Shown here: positions 35,508 through 44,752 of the stretch, one piece after another | How the letters are laid out: the number at the start of each line of letters is the position of its first letter | Numbering within the stretch: position 1 is the stretch's first letter | Source of the DNA: Zwartia panacis | GTDB taxonomy: Bacteria > Pseudomonadota > Gammaproteobacteria > Burkholderiales > Burkholderiaceae_B | NCBI RefSeq assembly: GCF_030410395.1 | Contig: NZ_JAUHHF010000009.1 | Span: forward strand, 58,728-122,727 | Direction: 5' to 3' | Length of the DNA: 64,000 nt | Made by a program: the position numbers and the translations under genes | Notes under the pieces: model-generated | Seen by the model: the letters and a program-made list of their open reading frames with translations, nothing else | Told to the model about the DNA's origin: nothing | The model's database searches: none

Positions 35508-36803
35508 TTAAATCAGGCGTTCCGGCGCAAATCTGAGTTTGAATGTACTGCCCTCGCCCACGACACTCGTAATCAATAACTGCGCGTTGTGTCGTGTCGC
35601 GATGTGTTTGACAATCGCAAGGCCCAAGCCAGTGCCTCCCGTGTCACGGGAGCGACTCCCATCAACACGGTAGAAACGCTCGGTTATTCGGGGAAGATGA
35701 ACGGCATCAATGCCAGGACCTGTATCCGTGACGGAAAAAATACCGTGACGACTTGGACTCAGACTCCAGGAAACGGTAATTTGCCCACCCTCAGGGGTAT
35801 AACGAATAGCGTTCGAAATCAAATTACTAAAAGCCGAATGTAACTCGCGGCGTTCACCGTAGAGTGCGGTGTCCGTTAGCACATCAAAAATAATCTTGTG
35901 TCGCCCGGCCGAGAGCGCTTCGGCGTCTATTTTCAAACTCGCCATCTCAGCTTTCACATCAAACTCCTGCATTGGAGCAAAAGATGTATTGGCTTCTAAA
36001 TTAGCAAGGGTCAACAGGTCTTCAACCAGACTTTTCATCCGTGAAGACTGAGTCATCATCAAACTGAGGTAACGATTACGTTGTTCAGCGGATAGTTCAA
36101 TGGATTGCATCGTTTCCAGAAAACCAATCAAAACCGTCAAAGGTGTTCGAATTTCATGCGAAACATTGGCGACAAAATCACGTCTCATTGCTTCCGTTTT
36201 TTGGAGATCCGTCACATCTTGAGCGAGTAACAGCAATTGATCACTACCAAAAGGAAAGACTTGAACGGCAATGGAAAGCTCGTGAGCAAAACCCATCCTT
36301 TGAATAACAATGGGATTTTCAAATCGACGCATCGAGAGGTAATTCACAAAGTCAGGATTGCGCACCAGATAACTAATATTTTGCAGGCTGTCTTTGCGCG
36401 CATTGATGCCGAAAAAGTTTTCAGCGCTTGCATTGCACCATTCAATATGAAGACCGTCATCCAGCATCACAACACCGTTAGGTGATGCCTGAAAACCTTG
36501 AATAAAACGATTATGGCGGGTCTCCAATGACTGAATCTGACCCCGTGCATCCATCAGAATACGATCGACTTTGGAAAAAGCATCCCCCCAAGCTCCAGAA
36601 GCCTGAGGCGTTGATTTGCTTGTGTCCTGTAAGTTGAGTTCTTGTAGCTTTGAAAGATAGTGATAACTACGGGCAACTGGTATTGCCATCACGCCTACCG
36701 CCACAAGCAAGCCTAATGGAAATCCCGCAACCATGTCGACTAACCAGCCGATCAGGATTGCGATAGAAATCCATACCAAGAACCTGCCGAGATAAAGCGT
36801 CAT
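35508..36803 (-). CDS. phoR: Phosphate-regulon sensor kinase PhoR, 431 aa
   Basis: Histidine kinase that senses phosphate sufficiency through PstSCAB-PhoU and phosphorylates PhoB. Two N-terminal membrane helices (about residues 8-45), a PAS domain (about 90-200), the H box FVANVSHEIRTPLTVLIGF, then ATPase boxes NLISNAIRYTPEG, VTDTGPGID and GGTGLGLAIVKH. Third gene after phoU and phoB, with a 27-bp gap from phoB. Architecture and context agree. Confidence 0.92.
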   Translation of the reverse strand: MTLYLGRFLVWISIAILIGWLVDMVAGFPLGLLVAVGVMAIPVARSYHYLSKLQELNLQDTSKSTPQASGAWGDAFSKVDRILMDARGQIQSLETRHNRFIQGFQASPNGVVMLDDGLHIEWCNASAENFFGINARKDSLQNISYLVRNPDFVNYLSMRRFENPIVIQRMGFAHELSIAVQVFPFGSDQLLLLAQDVTDLQKTEAMRRDFVANVSHEIRTPLTVLIGFLETMQSIELSAEQRNRYLSLMMTQSSRMKSLVEDLLTLANLEANTSFAPMQEFDVKAEMASLKIDAEALSAGRHKIIFDVLTDTALYGERRELHSAFSNLISNAIRYTPEGGQITVSWSLSPSRHGIFSVTDTGPGIDAVHLPRITERFYRVDGSRSRDTGGTGLGLAIVKHIATRHNAQLLITSVVGEGSTFKLRFAPERLI

Positions 36804-36830
36804 GCTGAGTTACCATTTCTGCGTGATTGA

Positions 36831-37568
36831 CTACGTCAAATCGTTGTCAGAACTCACTGCCGTTGGATTTCTTGTCGCGCGATACCCGACACCTCTCACT
36901 GTTTCGATATACACATCGCACTTAGCGACAGCCAGTGCAACGCGTAGTCGTCTGATGTGGACATCGACCGTGCGTTCTTCAATAAAGACCTCGTTACCCC
37001 AAACCTGATCGAGCAACTGAGCACGCGAATGAACACGCTCGGGGGCCCCCATTAAAAATTGTAAAAGACGAAACTCTGTCGGTCCAACAATAATCTCACG
37101 ACGCGTAGAGTGAGGCCACTCTGCCGTCACACGGTGAGTGACAGGATCAAGCCTCAAGGCACCCAAAACCATCAGATCATCATTTGTGGGTACTCTGCTA
37201 TGACGTCGCAACAAAGCATTCACCCTTGCCACCAGTTCTTTGGTCGAAAAGGGTTTGGTCATGTAGTCGTCCGCACCCGAGTCAAGCCCCTGAACCTTGT
37301 CAGCCTCTTCGCTCTTTGCGGTCAACATCAGAATAGGAATACTTGCTGTCAGCGCGTTGGCGCGAAGTTCTTTTGCATATTGAACACCAGATTTACCTGG
37401 CAGCATCCAATCCAGAATCATCATGTCAGGTAAAGACTCCTTCACCTGAATGTTTGCCTCTTCAGTTTGAAAGGCTTGCTGGACATCGTAGCCAGCATGC
37501 TTCAGATTAATGGCGATCAATTCAGAAATAGAAAGCTCGTCCTCGACGATCAAAATACGATGGGTCAT
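36831..37568 (-). CDS. phoB: Phosphate-regulon response regulator PhoB, 245 aa
   Basis: OmpR-type regulator that binds PHO boxes. Receiver domain with the phospho-acceptor Asp in MILDWMLPGKSG (about residue 54) and Lys in YMTKPFSTKELVAR; winged-helix output domain with FRLLQFLMGAPERVHSRAQLLD and IRRLRVAL. Lies between phoU and phoR. It should control the PHO boxes noted at 40.67-40.71 kb and 44.87-44.92 kb. Confidence 0.94.
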   Translation of the reverse strand: MTHRILIVEDELSISELIAINLKHAGYDVQQAFQTEEANIQVKESLPDMMILDWMLPGKSGVQYAKELRANALTASIPILMLTAKSEEADKVQGLDSGADDYMTKPFSTKELVARVNALLRRHSRVPTNDDLMVLGALRLDPVTHRVTAEWPHSTRREIIVGPTEFRLLQFLMGAPERVHSRAQLLDQVWGNEVFIEERTVDVHIRRLRVALAVAKCDVYIETVRGVGYRATRNPTAVSSDNDLT

Positions 37569-37575
37569 GACCGAG

Positions 37576-38283
37576 TTATTCCTCAGCGGCGCGTTTATGC
37601 AATTCGCTTTTGGGGGAATGTCTCACATCGTAGCCACCAACGACGTAAATAACGAACTCAGCAATATTTTTGGCATGATCGCCAATTCGCTCGATGGACT
37701 TGGCGATCGTCAACATATCCAGACCCGTCGCAATCGTTTGCGGATCCTCGGTCATATATGACGTGAGCTTTCGCACAAAAGCACGGAACTCTTCATCAAT
37801 CTGCCGGTCGTCCAACACGATTTCAACCGCCGCGTCTCGGTCTAAGCGTGCAAATGCATCCAAACTCTGACGCAGTTGCTTGAGCGCGAGCTGACCAGAA
37901 ATAATAATTTCTGCGACATTAATCTTGTGCTCTGCTCCACTTCGAATGATTCGGCGCGTACGTTTTGCGACTTTTTCAGCCTCGTCACCCGCACGCTCGA
38001 GATTTGTAATGGCTTTGGAAACGGCCATGACCAGACGCAAATCCCTGGCCGTAGGTTGTCTTCTGGCAATGATTTCAGTACAGGCTAAATCAATCTCAAT
38101 TTCTTTTGTATTGATTGTTTTTTCGCGATCAATCACGGACTTACACAACTCGATGTTCATTTCTGAAAAGGCTCGAGTGGCATCCTGTATCTGAGATTCG
38201 ACCATCCCACCCATTTCAAGCAAACTGCTACAAAGAGCGTTAAGTTCGGTATCGAACTGCGATGAAAGGTGTTTGTCTGACAT
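37576..38283 (-). CDS. phoU: Phosphate signalling protein PhoU, 235 aa
   Basis: Negative regulator linking the Pst transporter to PhoR. Two three-helix PhoU repeats are visible; conserved elements include INTKEIEIDLACTEIIARRQPTARDLR and ITNLERAGDEAEKVAKR in the first, and SIERIGDHAKNIAEFVIY in the second, each with the E-x-x-x-D metal cluster. ATG at 38283 is preferred over an extension of five codons. The usual upstream pstSCAB genes are missing here; phoX is upstream instead. Confidence 0.93.
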   Translation of the reverse strand: MSDKHLSSQFDTELNALCSSLLEMGGMVESQIQDATRAFSEMNIELCKSVIDREKTINTKEIEIDLACTEIIARRQPTARDLRLVMAVSKAITNLERAGDEAEKVAKRTRRIIRSGAEHKINVAEIIISGQLALKQLRQSLDAFARLDRDAAVEIVLDDRQIDEEFRAFVRKLTSYMTEDPQTIATGLDMLTIAKSIERIGDHAKNIAEFVIYVVGGYDVRHSPKSELHKRAAEE

Positions 38284-38388
38284 GAAATTTCCCGTCAACT
38301 AAAGCCGCCTAAAAGGCAATTAAGGAATCTAAACAATATACACGACACGTTAACAATGCAATATTTCAATTTGATGACGGGAAACCCT

Positions 38389-40605
38389 CTAGAGCCCGAT
38401 CAACCCACCATCTTCACGCTGGATCATGATCGTGGCAGAACGCGGCCTGCCGGGCTGTCCATATCCTTGATTACCCGGCCAGGCGCTTTCAAGGGAAAAT
38501 TGATCCTTGCCGCCCAAGGCAGGCGTTTTCTCGCCAGGATGCTGAATATTCACAAAAAGCGTTCGACCGTCCTCAGTCTCAGTCAGTCCGGTGACCTCAG
38601 CCCCCCTTGGTGCCACCAAGAACCGCCTCAGGCGAGCCTCGCCAAGTGTCGCGCCAACGAATGTTTCTTGGGATCCATCCAACTTCTCGGAGCCAACTTG
38701 CATTGAGTTGGCGACAGTCAGCTTCTCGCCATCCCCGACTGATCCGGGAATGGCTGCCAACATCATGCAGTTACTTTCATCGGTCATCGCACCATCATCG
38801 GTTTGAATCCAGCATATTCCCGTCGCCCGGCTAAACCAAAGGCCATCCGGTGAGGAAAAAGAGTTCGCTGCAGTGAGACCTGACAAATTCGAACGAGGAT
38901 CGTCCTCTTCTGCGCCAAAAAGGAAAATATCCCATGAAAAAACCTTGGCATTTGAACGAACATCTTGCTCGCGGAACCGTATGATATGACCGTGAGGATT
39001 ACCAGCCCTCTTGATTCCATCGGGATCTTTATAGGCACGCGGATTCGCCGCGTTAACTTTAGCGGGCGTTCGGTTCGCTGCACTATTGTTTGTAAGCGCA
39101 AAGTAAATATCGCCATTACGATAATTGACCGCGCCCCATTCCGGGCGATCCATAGGGGTCGCACCCACCGCATCGGCGGCCAATCGTGCATGCACGAGAA
39201 CGTCTGCCTGGTTAGAGAATCGATACCCCCCGAAAGACTGAATCTTTGGGTCCTGGAATGTCAGCTCGAGCCACTCGCCCGTGCCATCCGCATTAAAACG
39301 GGCTGCATACAGCCGACCATCGTTCAGATATTTATCCCCCACTCGAATCCCGCCGCCAACATCAGCGGGATCCCATCGTGCTTCAGATACATATTTATAG
39401 ATGTACTCGTTAACAGAATCGCATCCCATATAAAAGGCAAGCGGCTCTCCTGCTTTGGGTTCGGCACACACCGCCGCCTCGTGGGCAAAGCGACCCATCG
39501 CGGTGCGCTTGACCGGCATTGAGCTTGGCTCCAACGGATCAATTTCCACATTAAAACCAAAGGTATTGGCTTCTTGTCGGAAATCACCCTCTGGCGAAGC
39601 GCTTAACAGTGCAATATTCCAGCGAGCGAAACGGTCATCCTTCGATGAGACAGTATGCCAACCCTGACTGTATGCCTTTTTTAAATCTTTACTCAGTGGC
39701 TGGGAAGCAACACCATAGCGCTTGAGCGCAGCGATTTGTTTGGGTTGCAGAGGTGCAGATTCGGGAGTGATTTGAAAATAACGCGCCCAATTTTCTTCGC
39801 AAGTCAGATATGTTCCCCAAGGCGTCTTCCCATGGCCACAGTTATTCAATGTTCCGCGACTAGATTGACCCGTCGGATCGTAACGGGTGCTCATGTATCG
39901 GTTGATTTGATGGAGACTATCAGATGGGCCAGCCATCAACATCTTTGTCTCGGGGGTAATCCGACGATTCAACGAGCCGTCAACACGATACCTCCAGCCG
40001 TTGCCCTCTCGAACCAACTCCACGATAGAAACACCATGCAAGTTGATTTCCTTGATGACTTCTGTTTCGGGTCGATCACCCAGGTCCCACGCACCGAACT
40101 GGTCAAATTTCTTACCAGTTGAACCCGCGGATGTCTGACCTTTGGGATGTAAAAAATGAGCATCTGCGGAACTTTCATGATTCACACACAAAACAGCTCG
40201 ATCCGTAGCTTTGGCTGAATATCGACCCTTGTCATCGACATAGAACAATTCCATACCATCATGATGATCGCCAATACGACCTGACCAGTCGTCTGACTCA
40301 ATACCTGCATTGGAGTATGGAGCAACGCCAGGCATCATTCCATCACCCGTCGCATGCAAAATCGAATATCGATATCCGGGCGGCAGAAGCACATCATCCA
40401 ACAGACTTTTATCGACCGGATGAAATCCAAGACCTGACTGAACATTTCCAGTCACGGGAGAGGCAAAGGCGGATTGCAATGTTTCAGGCAATAGGGCGAG
40501 AGCACTCAAACCCAAACCACCTTTAAGCACCATTCTTCTTGCGGGACTACTGAGTGCCTGTCCTAAAACAGTCTGAAAATTTGCATTCACTTTGTTCTGA
40601 CTCAT
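38389..40605 (-). CDS. phoX: PhoX-type alkaline phosphatase (DUF839), Tat-exported, 738 aa
   Basis: Calcium/iron-dependent periplasmic phosphatase that releases phosphate from organic esters. The N-terminal Tat-like signal reads SSPARRMVLKGGLGLSALALLP. Family regions include TPWGTYLTCEENWARYF, MGRFAHEAAVCAEPKAGEP and YMGCDSVNEYIYKYVS, the metal-site acidic blocks of PhoX. AAGGA lies seven bases before the ATG. A PHO box is on its strand about 65 bp upstream. Length is normal for the larger PhoX group. Confidence 0.92.
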   Translation of the reverse strand: MSQNKVNANFQTVLGQALSSPARRMVLKGGLGLSALALLPETLQSAFASPVTGNVQSGLGFHPVDKSLLDDVLLPPGYRYSILHATGDGMMPGVAPYSNAGIESDDWSGRIGDHHDGMELFYVDDKGRYSAKATDRAVLCVNHESSADAHFLHPKGQTSAGSTGKKFDQFGAWDLGDRPETEVIKEINLHGVSIVELVREGNGWRYRVDGSLNRRITPETKMLMAGPSDSLHQINRYMSTRYDPTGQSSRGTLNNCGHGKTPWGTYLTCEENWARYFQITPESAPLQPKQIAALKRYGVASQPLSKDLKKAYSQGWHTVSSKDDRFARWNIALLSASPEGDFRQEANTFGFNVEIDPLEPSSMPVKRTAMGRFAHEAAVCAEPKAGEPLAFYMGCDSVNEYIYKYVSEARWDPADVGGGIRVGDKYLNDGRLYAARFNADGTGEWLELTFQDPKIQSFGGYRFSNQADVLVHARLAADAVGATPMDRPEWGAVNYRNGDIYFALTNNSAANRTPAKVNAANPRAYKDPDGIKRAGNPHGHIIRFREQDVRSNAKVFSWDIFLFGAEEDDPRSNLSGLTAANSFSSPDGLWFSRATGICWIQTDDGAMTDESNCMMLAAIPGSVGDGEKLTVANSMQVGSEKLDGSQETFVGATLGEARLRRFLVAPRGAEVTGLTETEDGRTLFVNIQHPGEKTPALGGKDQFSLESAWPGNQGYGQPGRPRSATIMIQREDGGLIGL

Positions 40606-40670
40606 CTTTCAATCCTTGGAGTTGGTGCGGATCACATCAATTCATTCAAAAGTTAGTACACACAAGAAAC

Positions 40671-40688
40671 ATGACATCGTGATGACAG
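40671..40688 (-). promoter_or_regulatory. PHO box for phoX
   Basis: Read on the minus strand, CTGTCATCACGATGTCAT is two TGTCAT half-sites 11 bp apart, the spacing of the PhoB site (CTGTCAT-N4-CTGTCAC). It lies 66 bp upstream of the phoX ATG, with TGTACTAA as a possible -10 about ten bases downstream. Confidence 0.75.
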
Positions 40689-40692
40689 TCAA

Positions 40693-40710
40693 ACGTCATA
40701 AAAATTTCAC
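40693..40710 (+). promoter_or_regulatory. PHO box for olsB
   Basis: ACGTCATAAAAATTTCAC matches 14 of 18 positions of the PhoB consensus CTGTCATAAAACTGTCAC by my count. It lies 66 bp upstream of olsB and 4 bp from the opposing phoX box, so a back-to-back PhoB site serves both genes. Confidence 0.7.
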
Positions 40711-40775
40711 TGAATAGTCATTGAAATGAAATCCAAGTCTTTGATCATCACGTTGTCGAACGGAGATACCAGACA

Positions 40776-41558
40776 ATGCTGATCCAAATCCCCGCTAAAA
40801 ATGACTTTCGTATCCATCAACAAAATAATAAAAGCAACTCGTCTCTTTCTGTTGGCATTGCAAAAACAGCATTAGAAATCGAGGAAGCGCAAAGATTAAG
40901 ACATGCCGTTTTTAGCAAGGAATATGGTGCAATATTTGAAGGGTCTTCCACAGATATCGATCAAGACAAATACGACCAGTGGTGTGACCATTTGCTGGTA
41001 CGCGATCAGACGACTCAGCAGGTAGTTGGAACGTATAGATTGCTAAGACCCGAACAGGCAGTCCAGGCAGGTGGCTATTACTCCGAATCGGAGTTTGATC
41101 TCGCAGGACTGGATTCAATCAGACATGAAATCGTGGAGTTTGGACGAGCGTGCATAGATGAAGACTACCGCAGCGGCCCAACCCTCATGATGTTGTGGAC
41201 AGGATTATCTGAAATTATCAGGAAGAACAATTATCAATATGTACTGGGTTGCGCAAGCGTCAGCCTACGCGATGACGGAGTCACTGCAGCTGAAGTCTGG
41301 CGCAGTGTCAGAGAGTACCCCCAGCAAGATCATGGCTTGAAAGTCACACCCCACCACCCTTACCCGATTGAACAGGTCAACCCAGAGCTTCCCGCAAACG
41401 TTCCCGCCCTGATCGATGGATACCTAAAACTCGGCGTCAAGGTTTGTGGTGAACCCGCCTGGGATCCCGACTTTAATACAGTCGACTTTCCCATGCTACT
41501 AACCGTTTCGCAGATGAATCCACGCTACAGAAAGCGACTGGGTTTCGACCCATCATAA
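40776..41558 (+). CDS. olsB: L-ornithine N-alpha-acyltransferase (OlsB-like), 260 aa
   Basis: Adds a 3-hydroxyacyl chain to ornithine, the first step to phosphorus-free ornithine lipids. GNAT-like fold of the OlsB family: AQRLRHAVFSKEYGA (residues about 39-53), DQWCDHLLVRD, VVGTYRLLRPEQA, YYSESEFDL, EFGRACIDEDYRSG and VLGCASVSLRDD. OlsA, which would add the second acyl chain, is not in the window. Downstream of a PHO box, consistent with phosphate-starvation control. It overlaps the convergent decarboxylase by 6 bp. The same family includes exosortase-linked acyltransferases, less fitting here. Confidence 0.87.
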   Translation: MLIQIPAKNDFRIHQQNNKSNSSLSVGIAKTALEIEEAQRLRHAVFSKEYGAIFEGSSTDIDQDKYDQWCDHLLVRDQTTQQVVGTYRLLRPEQAVQAGGYYSESEFDLAGLDSIRHEIVEFGRACIDEDYRSGPTLMMLWTGLSEIIRKNNYQYVLGCASVSLRDDGVTAAEVWRSVREYPQQDHGLKVTPHHPYPIEQVNPELPANVPALIDGYLKLGVKVCGEPAWDPDFNTVDFPMLLTVSQMNPRYRKRLGFDPS

Positions 41559-42428
41559 CGGCGGTAGCTGAAAAAGAGCAGTACCCATTTTGATCGTGAT
41601 ACCGTTCGCGATATTTGGCGCGAGTGAAAAACCAGATGGGGCGAACAAAATGATTGTTGAACCGTGCTCAAACCAACCGAGTTGCTCGCCCTTGACGCAT
41701 GGAAGTGCGCATTTCAGATGATGACTCCCTCTGTAATGGCTATTTAAAGTGACGTCTAGACCATGCAAGCGAATACTTGCGACCAGTATCGCGGCAACCG
41801 GGACCAGATAAATTTTGTATCGACCCGCCGCGATTTGCATGGAAATCGCAGCCCGTTCATTTTTACAGAATAAATTCTCTATTCTTTTCAACGCGACAGG
41901 ATTGACGTTCCATGTATCGCCTGAGTGATAGACCACACGATCAATCACACCAGAGTAAGGCGCATGAAATCGATGATACATCGCAGAAGTCAACCGCAAC
42001 GTGACATAAACCCCGCCCTCGAGACTGACTGGGTCGATATGGGATCCTAATAAGTCGGAGATTTGGTAGGGAAAGCCTTTAGCCTGAAAAACCTGCCCGT
42101 TTTTGATGATGCCACACTCTCCCACGATTCCGTCGCTCGGACTGATCAGGACACTCTCAGCATCATTGATTGGACGCGCACCCTCTTTCAACTCTCTGAT
42201 GAAACAATCATGAAGACTTTTAAATTGAGTCTTTTTGGCTTCAGAGAGATCTAAATCTGTAAAGATTCTCCATATAAAAATGGAGAGATCTCGAATCCAT
42301 GCTGACTCAATTTTGCTGAACCAACCTATGAAAACAGTCAAGGCATGCCTTGGAATTCGATTGGTTAGCAAAAAATTTAAATCCTCGTTCGCAAATATAT
42401 TTCTGATGGTTTGAGCGATTTTCATCAT
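41553..42428 (-). CDS. psd: Phosphatidylserine decarboxylase-family proenzyme, 291 aa
   Basis: Pyruvoyl enzyme that normally converts phosphatidylserine to phosphatidylethanolamine at the membrane. Triad residues are visible: Asp99 in SPSDG, His in MYHRFHAP (152/155), and the self-cleavage Gly256-Ser257. The cleavage motif is HGST instead of the common LGST. ATG at 42428, with weak ribosome site. It sits alone among phosphate-starvation and lipid genes without pssA, so it looks like an extra copy; a specialised substrate is possible. Divergent from the aminotransferase. Confidence 0.85.
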   Translation of the reverse strand: MMKIAQTIRNIFANEDLNFLLTNRIPRHALTVFIGWFSKIESAWIRDLSIFIWRIFTDLDLSEAKKTQFKSLHDCFIRELKEGARPINDAESVLISPSDGIVGECGIIKNGQVFQAKGFPYQISDLLGSHIDPVSLEGGVYVTLRLTSAMYHRFHAPYSGVIDRVVYHSGDTWNVNPVALKRIENLFCKNERAAISMQIAAGRYKIYLVPVAAILVASIRLHGLDVTLNSHYRGSHHLKCALPCVKGEQLGWFEHGSTIILFAPSGFSLAPNIANGITIKMGTALFQLPPL

Positions 42429-42462
42429 TTAGTCATGCAGTCTGTATAAAAAGAAAGCCTTG

Positions 42463-44154
42463 ATGCCAGGACTTCCAAACATGACCATTCTGCAACTATT
42501 CCAATACGCTATTGTGACAATACTCGCCTTGTGGGCGGGTGCGGCATTCGTGCAACGCATACAGTTATCGCTAGCGAAATCACCAGGACTTAATGGGCAC
42601 TTGCGCTGGGCAAAACGAATATCCGGATGGATCAAAGGATATTCATACAAAGAAAATGAATGGCTCGCCATCGACCATGCACCCGAAAATATTGTTATTC
42701 AACGGAAAGCTGCATTTGAGTCTTTATGCCAATCATTGAGAATAAAAAGTCCCCAAACGCTTGTCATGACGCAGCAAGCAAAAGAATTGTTATCAGATCT
42801 TCAACTCACTGGGAGGTACCGGGTTCCCTTTCAATTCCAAAAAATTATTGAAAAAAATATTTTGTTAGGGAGTTTTTATCACCATACAAATGGGGTGTGG
42901 ATCACTGACCTTGATCAACAACGTTACATCGATGTCAGCGGAGCCTACGGAGTGAACCTGTTTGGTCAAGACTTTTACAAAGAGTGCATCAAAGAAGGCT
43001 CGGCGACAGTCGAGGCGCTTGGTCCAGTGCTCGGTGGCTATCACCCTTGCGTTCTGGACAATGCGCGACGCATCACAAAAATCTCCGGTATGGACGAAGT
43101 CACTTTTCACATGTCTGGCACAGAGGCTGTCATGCAGGCTGTTAGAGTCGCCAGATATCATACGCGTCGGAGAAAAATCGTTCGCTTGACGAGCGCATAC
43201 CATGGCTGGTGGGACGATGTACAACCCGGCCCGGGCAATCCGATGCCACCCTCTTCTGACACCCTGACACTCAGAGACATGCATGAAAACACATTACGTG
43301 TCCTACGTCGACGTAAAGATATCGCCTGCATACTGATCAACCCAATTCAAGGTATGCATCCTAATCGCTCTGCTCCTGTCGATTCCACTCTCATAGATGG
43401 ATCAAGATCCGCACATTACGATCGACAAGCTTACACAGAATGGCTCCAGGAAGTAAGAGCCGTATGCACAAAGAGAAAAATTATCCTCATCATGGATGAG
43501 GTCTTTTTAGGCTTTAGACTGGCGCACGGGGGTGCCCAGGAGTACTTTGGCATTCAAGCGGATCTCGTCACTTACGGGAAAACTCTGGGTGGAGGATTAC
43601 CGATTGGAGTCCTGTGTGGCCGATCTGAGATCATGAAACGCTATCGCGAAGACAATCCGGCGGATATTTGCTTTTCGCGTGGAACATTCAATGCAAATCC
43701 GTATGTCATGGGCGCAATGAATAGTTTTCTTAAGAAAATAGAAGAACCTGAGATTCAAAAAATTTATGCAACTATGGATTCTGTGTGGGAAAACAGACAC
43801 AATCAAATCAATACTGAACTTGAACGGCTCAATCTCCCGTTAAAAATGGTTTCAATGAGTACCATATGGACTGTGATTTTCAACGTACCGAGTCGCTTCA
43901 ACTGGATGCTTCAGTTTTATCTGCGAAGAGAGGGAATTTGCCTAAGCTGGGTAGGAACGGGGAGATTGATATTTAATCTCGCCTTTACTGACGAAGATTT
44001 TTCAGAGTTTTGTAGACGCTTCGTCTCGGCCGCCAGTGCCATGCAAAGAGACGGATGGTGGTGGGTGCCAGAAACGCAAACTAATCAACATATCAAACGT
44101 TCAGTCGCGCTCGAACTGCTCAAAGCGCGACTGAAAATGAAAGAGACTACTTAG
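42463..44154 (+). CDS. Membrane-anchored class III PLP aminotransferase, 563 aa
   Basis: PLP-dependent fold-I enzyme of the class III (glutamate semialdehyde aminomutase/omega-aminotransferase) group. An N-terminal hydrophobic helix (about residues 10-30, LFQYAIVTILALWAGAAF) and about 100 further residues precede the catalytic part. Core blocks: DVSGAYGVNLFG, MSGTEAVMQAVRVAR, TSAYHGWWDD, LIMDEVFLGFRL, and Lys373 in TYGKTLGGGLPIG. An alternative ATG at 42481 has a better AGGA. The length and anchor are unusual for the family. Placed among lipid genes, it may transfer an amino group to a lipid headgroup; not known. Confidence 0.82.
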   Translation: MPGLPNMTILQLFQYAIVTILALWAGAAFVQRIQLSLAKSPGLNGHLRWAKRISGWIKGYSYKENEWLAIDHAPENIVIQRKAAFESLCQSLRIKSPQTLVMTQQAKELLSDLQLTGRYRVPFQFQKIIEKNILLGSFYHHTNGVWITDLDQQRYIDVSGAYGVNLFGQDFYKECIKEGSATVEALGPVLGGYHPCVLDNARRITKISGMDEVTFHMSGTEAVMQAVRVARYHTRRRKIVRLTSAYHGWWDDVQPGPGNPMPPSSDTLTLRDMHENTLRVLRRRKDIACILINPIQGMHPNRSAPVDSTLIDGSRSAHYDRQAYTEWLQEVRAVCTKRKIILIMDEVFLGFRLAHGGAQEYFGIQADLVTYGKTLGGGLPIGVLCGRSEIMKRYREDNPADICFSRGTFNANPYVMGAMNSFLKKIEEPEIQKIYATMDSVWENRHNQINTELERLNLPLKMVSMSTIWTVIFNVPSRFNWMLQFYLRREGICLSWVGTGRLIFNLAFTDEDFSEFCRRFVSAASAMQRDGWWWVPETQTNQHIKRSVALELLKARLKMKETT

Positions 44155-44752
44155 ACTGCACGTGAGTCATGGGATCAATCATTTCGCCTTTTAAGAGAAA
44201 AAAAGGAGACTTGTAGTAAAGCTTCACATCATGGAATGGATCCGTCAATATTTTGACCCCCCAAGCCAGCGCACTCAGTGGATGATCTTGCACGGCCAAC
44301 TGGAGCATCCGAAACAGCATTCCTGCAGCACCCAAGTACAACCACCAGAAAGCAGTGATACTCACGAGGTCATGATAGCGATCCGATACGGCCCAAACAA
44401 GCGCTGTCGGATAAATGTATGCAATGAAAGGAATTGCCGCCCAAATACTCATCAACACTATTTTTCTGTGGATGTTGTAGCCAACTTTTATGTCTTCTTT
44501 ATGGGCATCAGTCATATTGTTGACATAGTCATAACCTCTTGGTTCAAAGAAAAAATGCCCCGCTTGTCTCGTTGTCATAGAAACTAGCCAAGCAACAAGA
44601 GAAGCGATGACAGGATTAATAAACAGCATAACGTATGAAAAAATAAAAGAAAGCGCACTAATTAAATGAAGACTTTGATTAATTCTGCTGTGGTGATAGA
44701 GACGATGATCATCCCAACGCTGAACAGCAAGCTGTCCCATGAGTTTTTGCAT
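44147..44752 (-). CDS. DUF962/Mpo1-like polytopic membrane protein, 201 aa
   Basis: Four to five membrane helices. His16, His20/21, Asn25 and His29 in HRLYHHSRINQSLHL, followed by QAGHFFFEPRGYD (His66, Glu70), match the spaced HxxxN..H and GH..FE pattern of DUF962, the family of yeast Mpo1, an iron dioxygenase that shortens 2-hydroxy fatty acids. The match is by eye and moderate. ATG at 44752 has GGAG six bases upstream; the ATG four codons before lacks a site. It overlaps the convergent aminotransferase by 8 bp and shares a promoter region with agt. Confidence 0.65.
   Translation of the reverse strand: MQKLMGQLAVQRWDDHRLYHHSRINQSLHLISALSFIFSYVMLFINPVIASLVAWLVSMTTRQAGHFFFEPRGYDYVNNMTDAHKEDIKVGYNIHRKIVLMSIWAAIPFIAYIYPTALVWAVSDRYHDLVSITAFWWLYLGAAGMLFRMLQLAVQDHPLSALAWGVKILTDPFHDVKLYYKSPFFLLKGEMIDPMTHVQSK

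Noticed and set aside
40776..41558. Exosortase-associated acyltransferase or AHL synthase reading of the OlsB-like gene
   Set aside because: No exosortase, PEP-CTERM or LuxR genes are near, and the ACIDEDYRSG and CAS blocks fit OlsB.
42429..42462. PHO-box-like CTGTATAAAAAGAAAG between the decarboxylase and aminotransferase
   Set aside because: Only the first half resembles the consensus and it needs a one-base deletion; the second half-site is absent.
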